NCBI GenBank assembly: GCA_963277665.1
Contig: OY728142.1
Span: 9,128,001-9,192,000 of the forward strand
Direction of reading: 5' to 3'
DNA: 64,000 nucleotides
Origin: Viscum album
Taxonomy: Eukaryota; Streptophyta; Magnoliopsida; Santalales; Viscaceae
Shown: piece after piece, positions 13,440 through 26,194 of the stretch
Numbering within the stretch: position 1 is the first letter of the stretch
Layout of the letters: every line of letters begins with the position of its first letter
Program-made: the position numbers and the translations under genes
The notes under the pieces: generated by a model
Database searches by the model: none
Told to the model about the DNA's origin: nothing
The model's input: the letters and a program-made list of their open reading frames with translations, nothing else

Positions 13440-13700
13440 ATCCAATGGCTCCGTCGGAATCTCTGAGATCTAAATGTGGGATGTGGAAATAAAAGAATTA
13501 CTGGTAGTTATGTCTATAAGTACTGCAGATAAGGTGGAGTAGACCCAAATCATACCACATATCCTCTTTGAAGCACCATGGTCATAGGCATCAGTTGTCT
13601 GGAGATGAGCTTGCCCATATCCACCTACTCCATGTGGTTGGGGTGGACGACCTGGTGGCGGTGGAGGTAACATCTCGAATCGACTCCCACTTCCAAATGC
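13440..13700 (-). pseudogene. Aspartic protease relic of element A
   Basis: The minus-strand frame 13,673-13,470 begins with a Pro-rich run (LPPPPPGRPPQP) and continues GQAHLQTTDAYDHGASKRIC and, near its end, VLIDITTSNSFISTSHI. The last piece corresponds to the protease active site, usually V.VDTGA.HSFIS; the catalytic DTG triad has become D-I-T. The enzyme would have cut the Gag-Pol polyprotein. Confidence 0.8.
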
Positions 13701-13739
13701 ATGGCAAGATCCTCTTCCATGTCTGTCTTCTCCATGTGG

Positions 13740-14732
13740 ACCTCATCAGTTGAACCTCTGTCTTTTCCTGGGAGGTCTCTCGATAGTCTTCTGATCATTC
13801 GTACAATGTGTCACACAGTCACAAGTCATGTGACCCTGCCCACCACATGTGAAACACTGCCTGCTCCTCGCATGACTGACTCTGTCTCCGGTGCCCCACA
13901 CAACAGATCCTGAATCATGCAGTCGTACTCCTCTAGGTGTGGTCCTCTTGGACCTCGGTGAAATCTATCTAATTCCATCTACATAAGACTCCGCTACGTG
14001 ACATCTGATGGTGGGTCTCACTGCTGGTGACTGCTCAGCAAGAAAAATCTCAACTAAGAGGGTTTTCTCAAACACCCCCACCTGCGTTGGGATGCTGAGA
14101 GAAATCATTAAAGGCCAGATTTCCTGCATGAGCCCCTTTTTTAATGTCTAGTCTCTAATGAATGTGTCTGGAACCATATCAGTGGAGTAGCGTGAGAGGT
14201 CATTGAACCTCACTGAGTACTGATCCACAATCATGCTGCCCTGCTGCAGATGAAGAATCTTCTGAATGCGCAATGCGCAAAGAGTCGCTGAGAAAAACTC
14301 TGACATAAACAGGCTCTCAAAGTCTACATAGATATGTGTCACCTCATTGTGAACCTGGAGCATCAAGCTCCACCATATTACTATTTCTGCCTAAAGAATA
14401 CTAGCTCCAAGGAGCACCATGAGATCATATGGTGTCCCTACCAGTCGAAAGACTCTCACCACGGCCTCCATACAATAATCAGCCACTTGTGGCTCCATCT
14501 CTCTCCTAAACCTGGGTGGCCTCTGGTGCTAGAACTCATGCATCACGCTAAAGCGACATGCACCCTCTGCTGCTGGGGCTTCTGGCATCGGTGGCCCAAT
14601 GGGTAATGGTAATATTGGAGCCTCAACTGGTGGCTCTACTGGAATATGGCCATGCATCGAGGCCTCAACGCTCGTTGGGATATCAGTACGTACTATATCT
14701 GGAACCCTAGCTGGTTGTGTACGTGGAGGCAT
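13740..14732 (-). pseudogene. gag of element A (broken), with CCHC zinc knuckle
   Basis: The likely start is the ATG at 14,732 (MPPRTQPARVPDIVRTDIP), about 265 bases after the PBS. The N-terminal part is Pro- and Ala-rich. The capsid core is seen as EMEPQVADYCMEAV and, later, FESLFMSEFFSATLCALRIQ followed by LHLQQGSMIVDQYSVRFNDL, a typical plant gypsy Gag block. Near 13,818-13,860 an intact knuckle reads QCFTCGGQGHMTCDC (C-x2-C-x4-H-x4-C), which binds RNA. Frame changes separate these pieces. Confidence 0.88.
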
Positions 14733-14995
14733 CCAGAAAGAAACAGGTTCCCCACTTTTAATAAGTTATACCTGGGGAGCTGACTCAAAGAGATCACAGA
14801 GAAAAATCATCAAAACACCCACACAATCAGTATTTTCATGCACTTATTTAGTAATCATAAATCATGTTCCTTGTGTTTGGATACATCACCCGCCACACCA
14901 ACAGAAGATTCCCTAAACTGATAACCACACTCATAACACTTAACACTATTTCTGTTAAAATTATTAGAGTACAATGTTCTACCATATAAATAACT

Positions 14996-15007
14996 CCTCT
15001 GATACCA
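14996..15007 (-). promoter_or_regulatory. Primer-binding site of element A
   Basis: On the minus strand TGGTATCAGAGG follows the LTR end after three bases. It is complementary to the 3' end expected of initiator-Met tRNA, the usual primer of this group. Confidence 0.88.
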
Positions 15008-15866
15008 ATTTTTCATGACCCCTCCCCCAGGACCTATGCCATGAAAACCACTAGCACACCATCCATTGGCCATGGGATGGAGACTAGCACCAAATGAAGT
15101 ATTCCCAAAAACTAGGAAGTCATTTTCTTTATTTCTGGTAAACATAGGCAACCAAACACATAGAAAGTTATAAACATGAGTAATTGAATAGTAAATACAG
15201 TGAGTACAGAAAGTAAAAAGTGGACAACAGACAATCCCAACAGGAATATTCAAGAAAAATGAATGTATAAGTAAACTGAACAGCTCCTGTGAACACCCGC
15301 CAAGGATCCTACCTAAAGGGTAGGTACAGATCTCGGACACTCGTCTCTACGGTATGCCTCGTCTAGGTCCTCCTATGAGCTACCTCCAGTCCTGGTACTG
15401 TCATCCTCAATTAGTGCTATACATCGTCTTCTTCAAACACAATAATGTGAGGGAATGACCTATGTAGGGGTGAGTATAATCATACTATGTATGGATCCCA
15501 AGACCCACATGGTCTCACAAAATCCCCATAGGATAAACTACAAAGCATGAAAACAACTGACAACCCCACTTAGGTATATACTCACACAAATACCACAGTT
15601 ATCATGTATACCCATATCAAACATGAGGAAAACATAGAGTCAAAATCAAAATACGAAAGATAAACTATTCCACATAGGAATGAATACAACGATGGTAAGT
15701 TCCACAAAAGTATGCATCACAGAAGAAAACAACCAAGGTATTACCACGATGGAAAGTACCACAATCTTCAGACTCAGCTCACACCAAATATAACATATGT
15801 TCGGTAGTATGATGATTAGATATAACTATTGAGTCATCTTACTCCATTAAGAGGCAGAATCACGTA

Positions 15867-16185
15867 GGATCCTAAATCATCATCATACCCACAAAGGATC
15901 ATAGTACATCATCAGACCCATATAGGATCCAAGTACTTCATCAGACCCACACTGGAACCTAGTACATCCTCACATCCTCACAGTATCCTAGTACCTTGTT
16001 AAACTCACACAGGATCCAAGTACAAGGTCAGACCCACATAGGATCCTAGTACTCTGTCAGACCCACACATGATCCTAGTATATAGTCAGACCCACACAGG
16101 TACCTAGTACCTCGTCAGACCCTCACATGATCCTATTACATCGTCAGAACCACACAGGATCCTAGTACTACATCAAACCCACGAA
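15867..16185. repeat. Eleven tandem 29-bp units in the 5' LTR of A
   Basis: Unit starts fall exactly every 29 bases from 15,867 to 16,157, and a twelfth partial unit begins at 16,186. Most units read GGATCCTAGTAC then a variable five to six bases, then TCAGACCCACACA. The join between units gives the dyad TAGGATCCTA. Confidence 0.95.
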
Positions 16186-16569
16186 GGATCCTTTTCTCAT
16201 CTTACAGCCAACTACAGGGTTCTTGCACTATGCTTTCTTATCTTTGGGAGAGCCTTCTTATCAAGATAATGGTCAATACTCTGTCTGCCACAATGTCTCA
16301 TGAAGAGGTATCCCAATGGACCTCCATGTAATGGGTGTTTTAACACATAATAGGGTGCATCCATCGGATTCCCTATCTGTATGTTATTAGCATTTTAGTC
16401 CCGAGGGCCTGGTTGGATTCATTCTCAATCAAACTCGGTCATACCCTAACTTTATCCAAATCTCAATTTTGGTATACAAAAAGGACCATCCTGCTCCATG
16501 TTTTCTGTTACCAAAGATGGTTCGTCAAACGGATGTCTGAAGCTCAAGATATGGCCAAAAGAAAGTATA

Positions 16570-16960
16570 GGGTCAAAACTGGTCCTGGTCTGGTCTGATC
16601 TAGTCGGCCCGACTTGTTTTGGGTCAACCTGGCCCAACCTGCTGGGTCCAGCCTGGCCCGTGCTAGGTGGTTCGGCCCACACCGGTCGACCCGCAGTGCG
16701 GAGTGTCCCCACTGGTGCGGGATACCGTATGGAATAAGGGCAGCCGTGGTGCGGCAGGAATGCAGCGGAGCGGTGGTCTGACACGGTGGCCCGGATGGCC
16801 AGTTGTCCTCTCTACGTGGCGTAGTCGCGTGCTGCACCTTCGCTGACGGTTGGCTTGGATGATCGTTCTTCCTTAGCCGCCGTGACACTAGCCGTGTTTC
16901 TCTTCCATCGAGTAGCACGGTCATTCCATCTCTTTCATTGCTACTGGCAGTGTGTCGTCG
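16570..16960. other. GC-rich block inside the 5' LTR of A
   Basis: Counterpart of 8,690-9,140. It has GC-rich short repeats of the GGGTCAACCTGGCCC and GGTCGACCCGC type, then a CpG-rich run. The small open frames in it are chance products of composition. Confidence 0.75.
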
Positions 16961-17977
16961 TTTGTTTTTTTGCCTCACCGGTGTTTATTTCTATCCTCCT
17001 CCATTGCGATAAACACAAAAAAACATCCAATTATTTCGGAGAGGTCGGGCAACATTATTTTGGCCAGCACCCTCCGTATTTGGGTGATAGCAAGAGGCTC
17101 GATAAAACATGAATCACAAAGAACAACAAGAATGGGTAAGGGGAAAAATTCATACAACAACCCTACCTTAAAAGATCGTTGATGTGTCAAGAGATGAAAA
17201 TGGTGAAGGTGAAGAAGGTGGAAACGATCATCACCTCAGCAACACACTTCCGAGGTCAGGCAGTGTGATGTCCTCTTTCTTGTCTCCAAATAATGTTTCA
17301 TGATGGAGATTGCATTCTTCATTTGGAGGAGAGGTTCTTCATTAGAGAATTGCTTTCCAACCTCTCCCAAGCTACTCCCTTGTCCAAAAATGTCCAACCT
17401 TGAAAAATAAGAGGTGTGAACTTATTAAATTAAATCTATCAATTTAATTTATGTTGGAACAATTAATTGTACCACGCTGGCTTAATAAAATTGGGGGAAT
17501 TTCATGGGTAAATTCTTCATTAATGATGGAGTTCAAGGGGTTTCTCCCATTAAGAGGGTTAAAGTGGTCCCTACCATTATGAATTCAAAATGGAGGTTTT
17601 AGGATTGGTGGTCCCCACCTCCATAACAATCACAAGGGAGATTTAAATAAAATAAAATAGAAGTTTATTTTATTTTATTTTTATTCCCATGAAAGGTTGA
17701 AAAACTATCTTTCACCCTCGACCTAATGTGATTTTGGTAAAGGTGTCCTTAAGTGAATACTGGTTCTGTGAGTTCAACGGTGTCCTCAGATTTCAAATCC
17801 AAGCCCCGGTTAAATAGATACAAAAAATCACTAACATGTTTAGTGAACGTACACAAAAAAAGTTCAAAAATTCATTTCGGGAACATTGGGCCATGGAATC
17901 ACACGCCATCATTTTTTGCGGGATCTGAAAATTCTTATATAATAAAAAACAATACATGGAATTTCCAGGTTCTTACA

Positions 17978-17982
17978 GAGTG
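17978..17982. repeat. Target-site duplication, right copy (element A)
   Basis: GAGTG follows the LTR end; compare GAGAG at 7,889-7,893. Confidence 0.55.
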
Positions 17983-19056
17983 GGTTTATCCAAAACATTT
18001 TAAGAGAGCCTTGATATCCCAAAAACACCATAGAATACCATTATAGAGGTATGGTGAGAGTAAATTCTTGATAAATGTGTTCTGAGTAAAGAGAAATGGG
18101 TTGATGGGTGTGTAATTGTTGTAAAAGACAGTGTAATTATATATTAATTCTCAATGATATGTTTTTTACTGTATGTAATAAAATTATCAAAACCAAAAAC
18201 CATCCAATGATTTATGCACATGGTTTATTATAAAATTGACTTGAGTCTAATAATTTATTTGGTTAAGAAAAAACACTATAAAATAATATCGTTCAATGTG
18301 TTGTAGATAGTATTGCATATAAATAATTTTTTTTAAAACCGTAAAATATAATATTGGTTTTGAATGATTTGTTACTATTTTGTAAAATTAGTCAAATATC
18401 ATAAAACATTATTATTGTTAAGGTGAAATAAATTTTTTAGTCAATTAGAAATATAATTTTTATGATTACTCTTTTTGGTAGTTAAGATATCATATTAAAT
18501 GTCATAAAATTATATAGTATTTAATTTTAACAAAAAAAAATTACTGTCTCTGAAAATTATTAGAAATTCAATATTGTATAATTTTAATATTATGATTAAA
18601 AATTTATTATTAATTTCAACAAAAACATTTATAAATAATATTATTTAAAAATTTAAATATAAATCCTTATTGAATAATAAAACTTTTTTCTGTAGAAACA
18701 TCATTCAGAACCTTAAAAAATTACACGAGAAATCAAAAAGTTATAAAATAAATTATACTTAAATAAATTATATATAATAATTATATCTCATTTAAATTAT
18801 ATATACATAAAATTTCATGAAAATATCAAAATGTTTCTTTAATTGAATCCAAATATATCCAAAATATAAATATTTGATTTCTTCATATCAAAATATATTT
18901 TTTACTAAACTCCTTATATAATCATTTATATATAGTGAGAAAATGAAAAGGGATATATACAGTGATTATTTTATTAAAAATGTTATATTAAAATTCATAT
19001 TAATATGATCTAAAAACATAAACCCTTATTAAAACATAATACTCCTTAAAGTATAG

Positions 19057-19263
19057 GTGTTCGATGGTACTAATTTTTTGAAATTGTTAATTGAAGATGG
19101 TCGTGGTGGTGAAATATATATACTTGAAATTCTCCCTTATAATAGATTCTATCATATTTCAGTTGTTGAACCTCTACTTGATATTGGTCAATGTAAAAAT
19201 CAATTCATTCCATATCCCTTAGAAGCTCCAATAAATGATATTATAAGGGTACAATCCAACTAG
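19057..19263 (+). pseudogene. Unrecognised 68-codon open frame, possible gene fragment
   Basis: The frame starts MFDGTNFLKLLIEDGRGGEI and ends with EAPINDIIRVQSN. I do not recognise it. Unlike the other small frames here its composition is protein-like, with Asp, Glu, Gly and Pro well spread, rather than the F/I/N/Y/K mix of AT-rich chance frames. It lies opposite in strand to element D and within what should be D's LTR. A captured exon or a chance frame are both possible. No promoter or second exon is visible. Confidence 0.2.
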
Positions 19264-19589
19264 TAACGTCTAAAACATCATCCTTCTATGTAAATTAGAC
19301 ATTATAATACCCCTTAAAATGTATTAATATTTTCGCTCACTTCAAAAAAAGAATATAATAATTTTTTATGATTCATATATTTCTTTTAATACCTATAGAA
19401 AAATAATATTTATAATATATAACAATACAAAATAAAAAATTAAATATAGTGTGTGTGTTTTCTATGACAAAATTACATATTAAGTCCATCATTCATTTTG
19501 ATGTGAATTTTAATTATAATTTTTTTGACATTACATCCACCCCCATTTCGAATTTTCATCTTTGATGTTATATTTCATTAACTAGAATT

Positions 19590-20640
19590 GATTAGAGAAC
19601 TTCTATTTCATTCCTTCCTCTACATCCCAGGATTCCTCCTCAAACTTGTTTCCCCTATAATACTTTGACTAGGTTAGTTTCCTAGTTTTTATATCATTGT
19701 CTCTATGATCTATAAATTTTACCAGTTGATCCACATATGAATGATAATTACCTAAATCCACCACCTCTCAATTCAGTACATGTTATAGGTCAAGTATACT
19801 CTTACTTAATAGTGAAACAAGAAACACATCATTTACTTAAGAATGGTTTGGTTAGATTTCTATTATAATGGTCAAACATTTTATGTGATCAATGATATCA
19901 AAGGGTTTGATGTATATAAAACTAATATTTATATTATTACCAATCCTTATTATTTTATCCCTTGGAGGTATATGAGGGAAAATCTTATCTCTTACTAAAA
20001 ACAATAGGTCTCATTTAATTTTTCCTATAAATATTTTCTATAAAATATTTATGGATCTCAAAGTTCATCGAATGGTTCAAACCTTCTCTATCTTCTCAGG
20101 GATAAAATCAGTTCCCATCAGCTTCTACTCTCGAACATCATCTCGGTATGATGGAGTCTAAAACCTATTTCAAGACATAGCGACAAATGGTTCCATTGGA
20201 ATTCTATAATTGATAAATTGTTCATATGAGAACTCAACCAAGGGATGGTTCTAATCCCAGCATCCCTTGAGATCTATTGAAAAAATATCAGGATTTCCAC
20301 TATAGTATTATTGGTTATCTTAGACTGAATATAATTCTATGGGTGATAATGAGTAATAAAAATCATCTATTTATCCAATGATTTATGAATACTTCTCCAG
20401 TTACTCAAGTTAGACCTTAGATATCGATCAGTTATAGTGGATTATTTTACTCTGTTCATAGTTATAATTTCTCTAATATCTGTCCTAGCGAGTTGGACAT
20501 AGTGAAAATCATCCTTGATATTAAAAATATATGTTTCCTTTGATAGGTGATTTACTACCACCCAAATGAAGTTATTTATATTATATTTCATACGGAGTCC
20601 TATGAAAAAAATCCATATTTAGTACTTCACATTTCAATAC
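19590..20640 (-). pseudogene. Integrase and chromodomain of element D (broken)
   Basis: Minus-strand pieces in order: FIWVVVNHLSKETYIFNIKD (near 20,510-20,570; the catalytic Asp, normally V-V-D, is Asn), then QLARTDIREI; HPLVEFSYEQFINYRIPMEP (about 20,190-20,250); KLMGTDFIPEKIEKV; then a much-decayed C-terminal module. Near 19,606-19,740 comes VDQLVKFIDHRDNDIKTRKL and, after a stop, SKYYRGNKFEEESWDVEEGM, a chromodomain tail of the chromovirus type. Many stops interrupt it. Confidence 0.78.
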
Positions 20641-20808
20641 TAGTATGGAATATTATTTAAAAATACCCTATGACTTCTCTAATTTAGTCTTGATTTATTA
20701 GCATACCAATACTCAAGATATATATTCTTTAATCTCCCATTTCATTTTAACCCACCATGAGTTTTGATCAATATATATTAATATTAGTGATTTAGGTATA
20801 AATGGGGA

Positions 20809-23800
20809 TGTAATATACTAAAATATTAATGATAATTACTATTTTTGATATTATACAAGATACACAACATTAAAATTAAACATACAACGAAATATTATTT
20901 TGGGAATATGACTATTATAACATCATTATTTTGTTCGATGTAATGAATAGTATTAATTGAATTATGATATATATCTATATATATAAAGGTTATAAGAAAT
21001 ATAAATTTATTGATTAATGGTTAGAAATCCAGAACTCAATTTGTTAAAAAAACATTTTATTTTTCAAAAATGAATTTCATTTAATTTTTGAAAGTAAAAT
21101 TTATAATTAATTTTTTGAACTTTGATAAATATTTTTCCAAAAAATAAATGTCTTTTTTGAATCCATAAAATCAAAACACGTATTTATTTAATTTTTTTTA
21201 TTTTTATTTAAAGAAGATTTTTCAAAAAATAAAGAAAAATACCAATTTTTACTGAAAACAATATATTACTCTAAAGTGTTGAAAAAGTAAAACAATATTT
21301 TTAATTGTTTTAATTTTTTTTTAAATCTTTTAAAACAATTCATTATTGTTTTTTAAATGCATTTTGTACAAGAATTTTTCAAAATAAAATATTTACAATG
21401 GATTTTTATTTGAACAATATGTTTTTATTATTTTTTGATTAATTTTAAATTTAACTCATAAACATATGTATATTATATTTTTAAAATTTTCTTCTAAATT
21501 AAGAACTAGTAGATAAAAATTTATTAAATTTGTTCCTTCATTTTTTGCTAATATAAATAGAAACATTTGTAGTTTTTGTCACCACAGTAAGGGGTAAAAT
21601 GGGAAATTAATGTTCAAAATAAAATTATATGGATAATGAAATTAACAAAAAAATGTTCCATATTTTTATTCGATTAGTATATTTAATTAATTCTAATTCT
21701 ATTGTTTAATATAGAATTTTACGGCCATTTGGATGAGATTATGGACTTTATAATATTTTATTTCATGAAAAGTCAATCATGTAATAATCTTGTTTTTAAC
21801 TTCTAAAAAATGATTAAAATAGATTTATTAATAGTATATGTTGGAATATAAATATAATTTTCAAATATAAAATTTTACTATTCATATTGGCAATTTATTA
21901 TTAATTCACAGTGAAGAAACAATTTGCTTAAATGCTTATACAACACTGGTATAGTAATTATTTTAATTGAATGAAAAATCAAATAATTGATATTGAAAAT
22001 AATAAATGTATTATAATATGAGATAATTAATGTGATATATGAATTTTCTAGAAGAATATTATTTATTATGGATGTGTTAAAATAATTTTTTTTTGAATTT
22101 AATTATTATCTTGATATTTTTAATGTTAATGTAATGAATAGTTCCAAAAAATGACATTAATGATATATTATAATAAATAATAATTTATTATTTTCAACAA
22201 AATTAATAAAAATATTAAAATTTTTTAGTGGTCATAATATGTTCTTAATATCAAAATGGTAAATTTGAGGACAAGTTTTCTATTTATTGTAATTATCATG
22301 ACCCTCAAAGTGTAAAACAACCGTGTGTCATGGTATGTTAATAAAGGGTTAACATGGGGTAAATACAAAAGATATGGATAAAAAACATAAATAACGTCTT
22401 ATTTATATTTAATTATATTATTAAGATCAATAATTATTATATATTTGAAATAAATGAGTGGTGAGGAATTTTTAATTGATTATTAATTTATAATAAATAT
22501 ATATTTTAAAGAATTTTAATAGTTTCCCACCCCTATTTAATTAAAGGGATCCTATTTTTTACATTTCATCACACATAAATCCACATTTTTTAGACAATTA
22601 ATACCCAAATACCTTAAAAGAATAACTAAGTCATTAGAGATTTATTATTTTGGGTATAATACAAATTATTGAGGTTATAAGATATTTTGAAAAGGAAGTT
22701 TCCCAAATAAGATTTATATTTTTCGACAACATGTTTTAGTTTAATATATTGTTTAAAATATTTCAAATATTATTTATAAATGATAATAAACAAAACTAAT
22801 ATATTTTATTTACTTATTTTTTATTTTTTTAATTGAAAAACTTATACCAATATCCTCTCCCATTCAATGGGACGGGGAACCATCATTTAAGTTTATAATA
22901 GTCTACCACCTCACGAACTGTTGTAATTTACATTCCACCACCATCACTAAATATGGGTTATAATGATGAAATTAATATTTATATATTTTATTAAAGACAT
23001 AATTTTTATTATTAAAATATAATACATCATTTTTTATTATACATATCAATTCAATATAACATAATAATATTGTTTGATCATACGTGTGGACTACCACCTC
23101 TACAAAGTGATGTTATTAATTTTTATTCACTGCATGATAGGGATGATATTTTTAATTATAATAAAATGAGTAATAAGTTATTTATGAAAAAATATTATTC
23201 TATTAATATGAAATAGTACCTACCTTCCTTCCATAATGATTAATGATAAATAGAATTGTTAGTCTTGTGTAAATATGACTAATCATCTCAATGATTTAAA
23301 CATAGACCATTTATCAAAACCATATTTAATTATATGATTTTTTAGTATTTTTAATGTATAATAATGATAATTAATTCATTATTATTTTTCATTATATTCT
23401 GAAATAATAACTACTTTTATTATAGTCAACCTACCAATATAAATTGTGATATATAAGCCAAATATTGAAAAAATGCTTAACGTTATTTTAAGTGATTAAG
23501 TGATTGTATAAAACAAAGAGTTAAATTAAATAAATGAATAAATAACATGAAAAATGTTCTTAAAAATTAAAAAAATATACATTGTTTTCTATTCAGTATG
23601 ATAAAGAACAAACATGACAGGTCCGACTCAAGATAGTGGATTTTTTTACACACATTAATTTATGAAATACACATGGAATATTCTCAACTGGAATATTTTA
23701 TATTGTGTATATACTTCCCTTGAATGTATTGTATGATGATTCCTGTGAATTTTATTGAGATTTATATATCCTTTTATATTTGACTGTTTTACGTGAAAGA

Positions 23801-26194
23801 AAATGTAAACTCATCCAAAACGGTTGTGGTTGTACTTCACAATCTCATCAATATTTGAAACTGTTTATGATTAAGTGTCCTGTGGGAAATATATATTTTC
23901 AATATCAATCTGGATAAAAATTTAAAAATGTTTCAATATTTTCCTATTATTGATTAAATTTATTTTTAAAAAATAAATGAATTTATTCAAAATGGTTTTA
24001 ATGGAATATTTATATCATTTTATAAACAAGTTATAGTTTAACTTCTTTCAAAACTTTGTGAATGAGATGTTTTTTATGTTATACTGTTTAAATTCATTTT
24101 CTGGTAATCAAGAATAATATTTTATTTTTAGGATATTTTACATGTTTATGGGTTTCTTTTTAAATAAAATTTTTTCCTCCATACTACTGTTGTTTATTTC
24201 AAATAAGTTATATTAAAATGGAAAGGGTATATTCAACAATAAATATTACATGTGATATTTAAAAAAAATATTATATCTATCATGACATCATTTGATGATA
24301 GATAAGTTTTATTGGCGATGTTTTCCAATTATAACATAATTATTATATCTCTGAATAGTTTTTCAAATAATGACTAAATTTTTATGAAACCAATTTCATC
24401 CCATTGGTTCTAATATGAGAAATGTATTATTATTTTTTAGAAAAATTATATATTCATTTCATTATGTGATAGGTTTGAACTATATATTCTATCAATACAT
24501 TGGGTAATTATTAATGCTATATTTTGTTAAATTTTATAATGAAGACTACCCTGCTCCAGAAAGAGGTTATACAATATGATATCCCAGGCCTGAAATTGGG
24601 TATATATGAGATTATAGAATTACTAATGTCTTTTAATTAGTGGTTATCTAAAGTCTAACATGTTATTCATGTCTTGTTAGATAACCTTAACAAAAGATTT
24701 TATATTCTTAGGTGCATGAAAAACTACATTTATTATGCTAAATATGGATTATATTCTTTGGTTTCTTCAGGATTCATGTCTTATAATCTATTAATATTTA
24801 TTCCATTTATTATGATAAAGATATTTGATATGAAGTGTATAGGATTCACATGTCAATATAATGCACTTATTCCCTTTTTCTCATGTTCTGATTATTTGAT
24901 TTTTATATCAATCATGTTTAACATTTTTGAGAATATTATCTTAACAATTAATATGTTTCCATTACCCAGGTTATGAAGGAATGTATTATGTATGATTTGA
25001 CTAATAAGGGTTCTAAAAATGATGAAATATATAGGATATGATATTTGTATTTTTGATTTTTTTTGTTATGAATGTATGTTGCAAATATTTTTTCCTATTT
25101 ATCTAAATCACAAAACCTAAATGGTCAATGGTTATATAAGTGATCCAATATTTCCTTTTTATTTTCTATGTGTTCTATGTGATAATATGTTATTATATTT
25201 ATCGGATTTAAGGATTTAACTATATTTTTTTCCTAAGACTCAAGAATTGCATGTCATGGGAATTTGATGTTTTTATCAAAATGGGATTGAAGTAACTTTA
25301 GAGATTAGGTTGATTTCATGTTGGGATATCATAATATATTTGGATACAACCATGGGTTTGTAATTTTAAGGTGGATCATAAGTTCAAACTCTTGGAATAC
25401 TCTTTTAAGGTTTTATGTTATGAAAAATTTAACTGACTAATGATATTTTGGGAAACATTTATTTCTGATATACATGTAACATTTAATATTAAAGTGTGAA
25501 AATATTATTTGAGGAAGGATTTAATTTTACTTTTTTTGGAAAATATTTAAATTCACTTATAAATTTTAGGGTTTATATGATCATTTATTTTGATATAACT
25601 ATGGGGTTTTATATTTTTTTAGTTGCTAAATGAATTGTATGAGATGTCTTTTGAGGTTAAAACATTTCCTTAATATTGACTATTTTTTTTATTTTGATTA
25701 TTTTTGTCAAATTTCATGGAATATTATAACTATTCAATTAAAATTTTTTTATAAAAAAACAACACAAAGGTCAAGCAACAAGCCATCACATCAATTTAGG
25801 GTTTAAGGCTTGAAACCATAGTGGACAGGTGGAAAGGGTGCATTGTCTACCTTTGAAATACATGATTTCATGGTTAGTATATATTTATAATTCTTTTTTT
25901 AAACTATAAAATGTATAAAAGATATGATTTTTTGGCATATATGTTTTATTTTATAGATTTCCATTTTATTGGATGTGATTTGATTATTATGTGTTTATAT
26001 CATTTCTGAAAAAGATTAATACTTTGGGAAACTTCTTTGAGAAACATTAAAATAACATAATAGGTTTTTATTAAATAATAATGGTTGAATTATATTTTTG
26101 AGGAAAAAATCTTTTGAAGGTTTTTTGTGGTGAATAATGTTTTTATAGAAATTACGAGGAAATCATAGATATTATGTTATTATGAGAATTAAAT
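20809..26194 (+). mobile_element. Element C0, left part: old 5' LTR and internal segment of the C family
   Basis: TGTAATATAC at 20,809 opens an LTR that parallels element C. At 20,850-20,960 it matches the C0 3' LTR piece (38,805-38,920) closely. At 23,080-23,110 it has the GTGGACTACCACC segment seen at 28,381 in C, and at 23,611 a counterpart of the GAGTCAAGTCGGACC segment of C. The LTR seems to end around 24,500-25,200; I could not fix a PBS. From about 25,550 to 26,194 it matches the C internal region (31,640 to about 32,040), including the tRNA-like segment at 25,764-25,870. It is much more decayed than C. The 100-codon frame at 24,674-24,976 lies in this sequence and I do not regard it as a gene. 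Confidence 0.75.
26190..26194. repeat. Target-site duplication TAAAT, left copy (element C)
   Basis: TAAAT precedes the LTR start TGTAAC, and the same five bases follow the other LTR at 37,894-37,898. An exact 5-bp duplication supports the element boundaries. Confidence 0.85.

Larger units (their letters stand above)
7894..17977 (-). mobile_element. Element A: full-length decayed Ty3/gypsy chromovirus (Tekay/Del-like)
   Basis: A 10.1-kb LTR retrotransposon on the minus strand. Read 5' to 3' on that strand: 5' LTR (17,977-15,011), PBS of the initiator-Met type, gag, protease, RT, RNase H, integrase with a chromodomain-like tail, PPT, 3' LTR (10,165-7,894). The domain order with integrase last is the Ty3/gypsy order, and the chromodomain puts it among chromoviruses. 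The internal region (about 4.8 kb) has the usual length for this group. The reading frame is broken by many stops and frameshifts, so it is dead. The LTRs differ in length (2,967 and 2,272 bp). The lineage name rests on motif resemblance, not on a tree. Confidence 0.93.
15011..17977 (-). repeat. 5' LTR of element A
   Basis: Minus-strand start TGTAAGAACC at 17,977. The end at 15,011 is TTTCATGACC as read on the plus strand, degraded from TGTCACGACC. It carries the full eleven-unit 29-bp array and the ~560-bp segment that the 3' LTR has lost. The small open frame at 14,855-15,340 is LTR sequence, not a gene; an equivalent frame is seen in the other LTR. Confidence 0.9.
17978..20808 (-). mobile_element. 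Element D: 3' part of a decayed minus-strand Ty3/gypsy chromovirus
   Basis: On the minus strand, integrase and chromodomain remains (about 20,640 to 19,600) are followed by a polypurine tract (AAATGGGGGTGGA, 19,536-19,548) and an LTR start TGTAATGTC at 19,535. The LTR continues down to at least 17,978, where element A interrupts or abuts it. The upstream half (RT, gag) is not seen: element C0 starts at 20,809 inside the integrase. Decay is heavier than in A, which fits an older insertion. Confidence 0.75.

Noticed and set aside
14855..15340. 161-codon frame on the minus strand
   Set aside because: It spans the PBS and the LTR edge of A, which a protein gene would not do, and its partner LTR has only shorter, shifted frames.
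22850..22862. ATACCAATAT as a minus-strand primer-binding site with an LTR to its right
   Set aside because: This place aligns with the TATA segment of the C LTR, so it is part of the C0 LTR, and no second LTR copy fits.
24674..24976. 100-codon frame
   Set aside because: Within decayed C0 sequence, rich in I/F/Y/M, and no counterpart frame exists in C.
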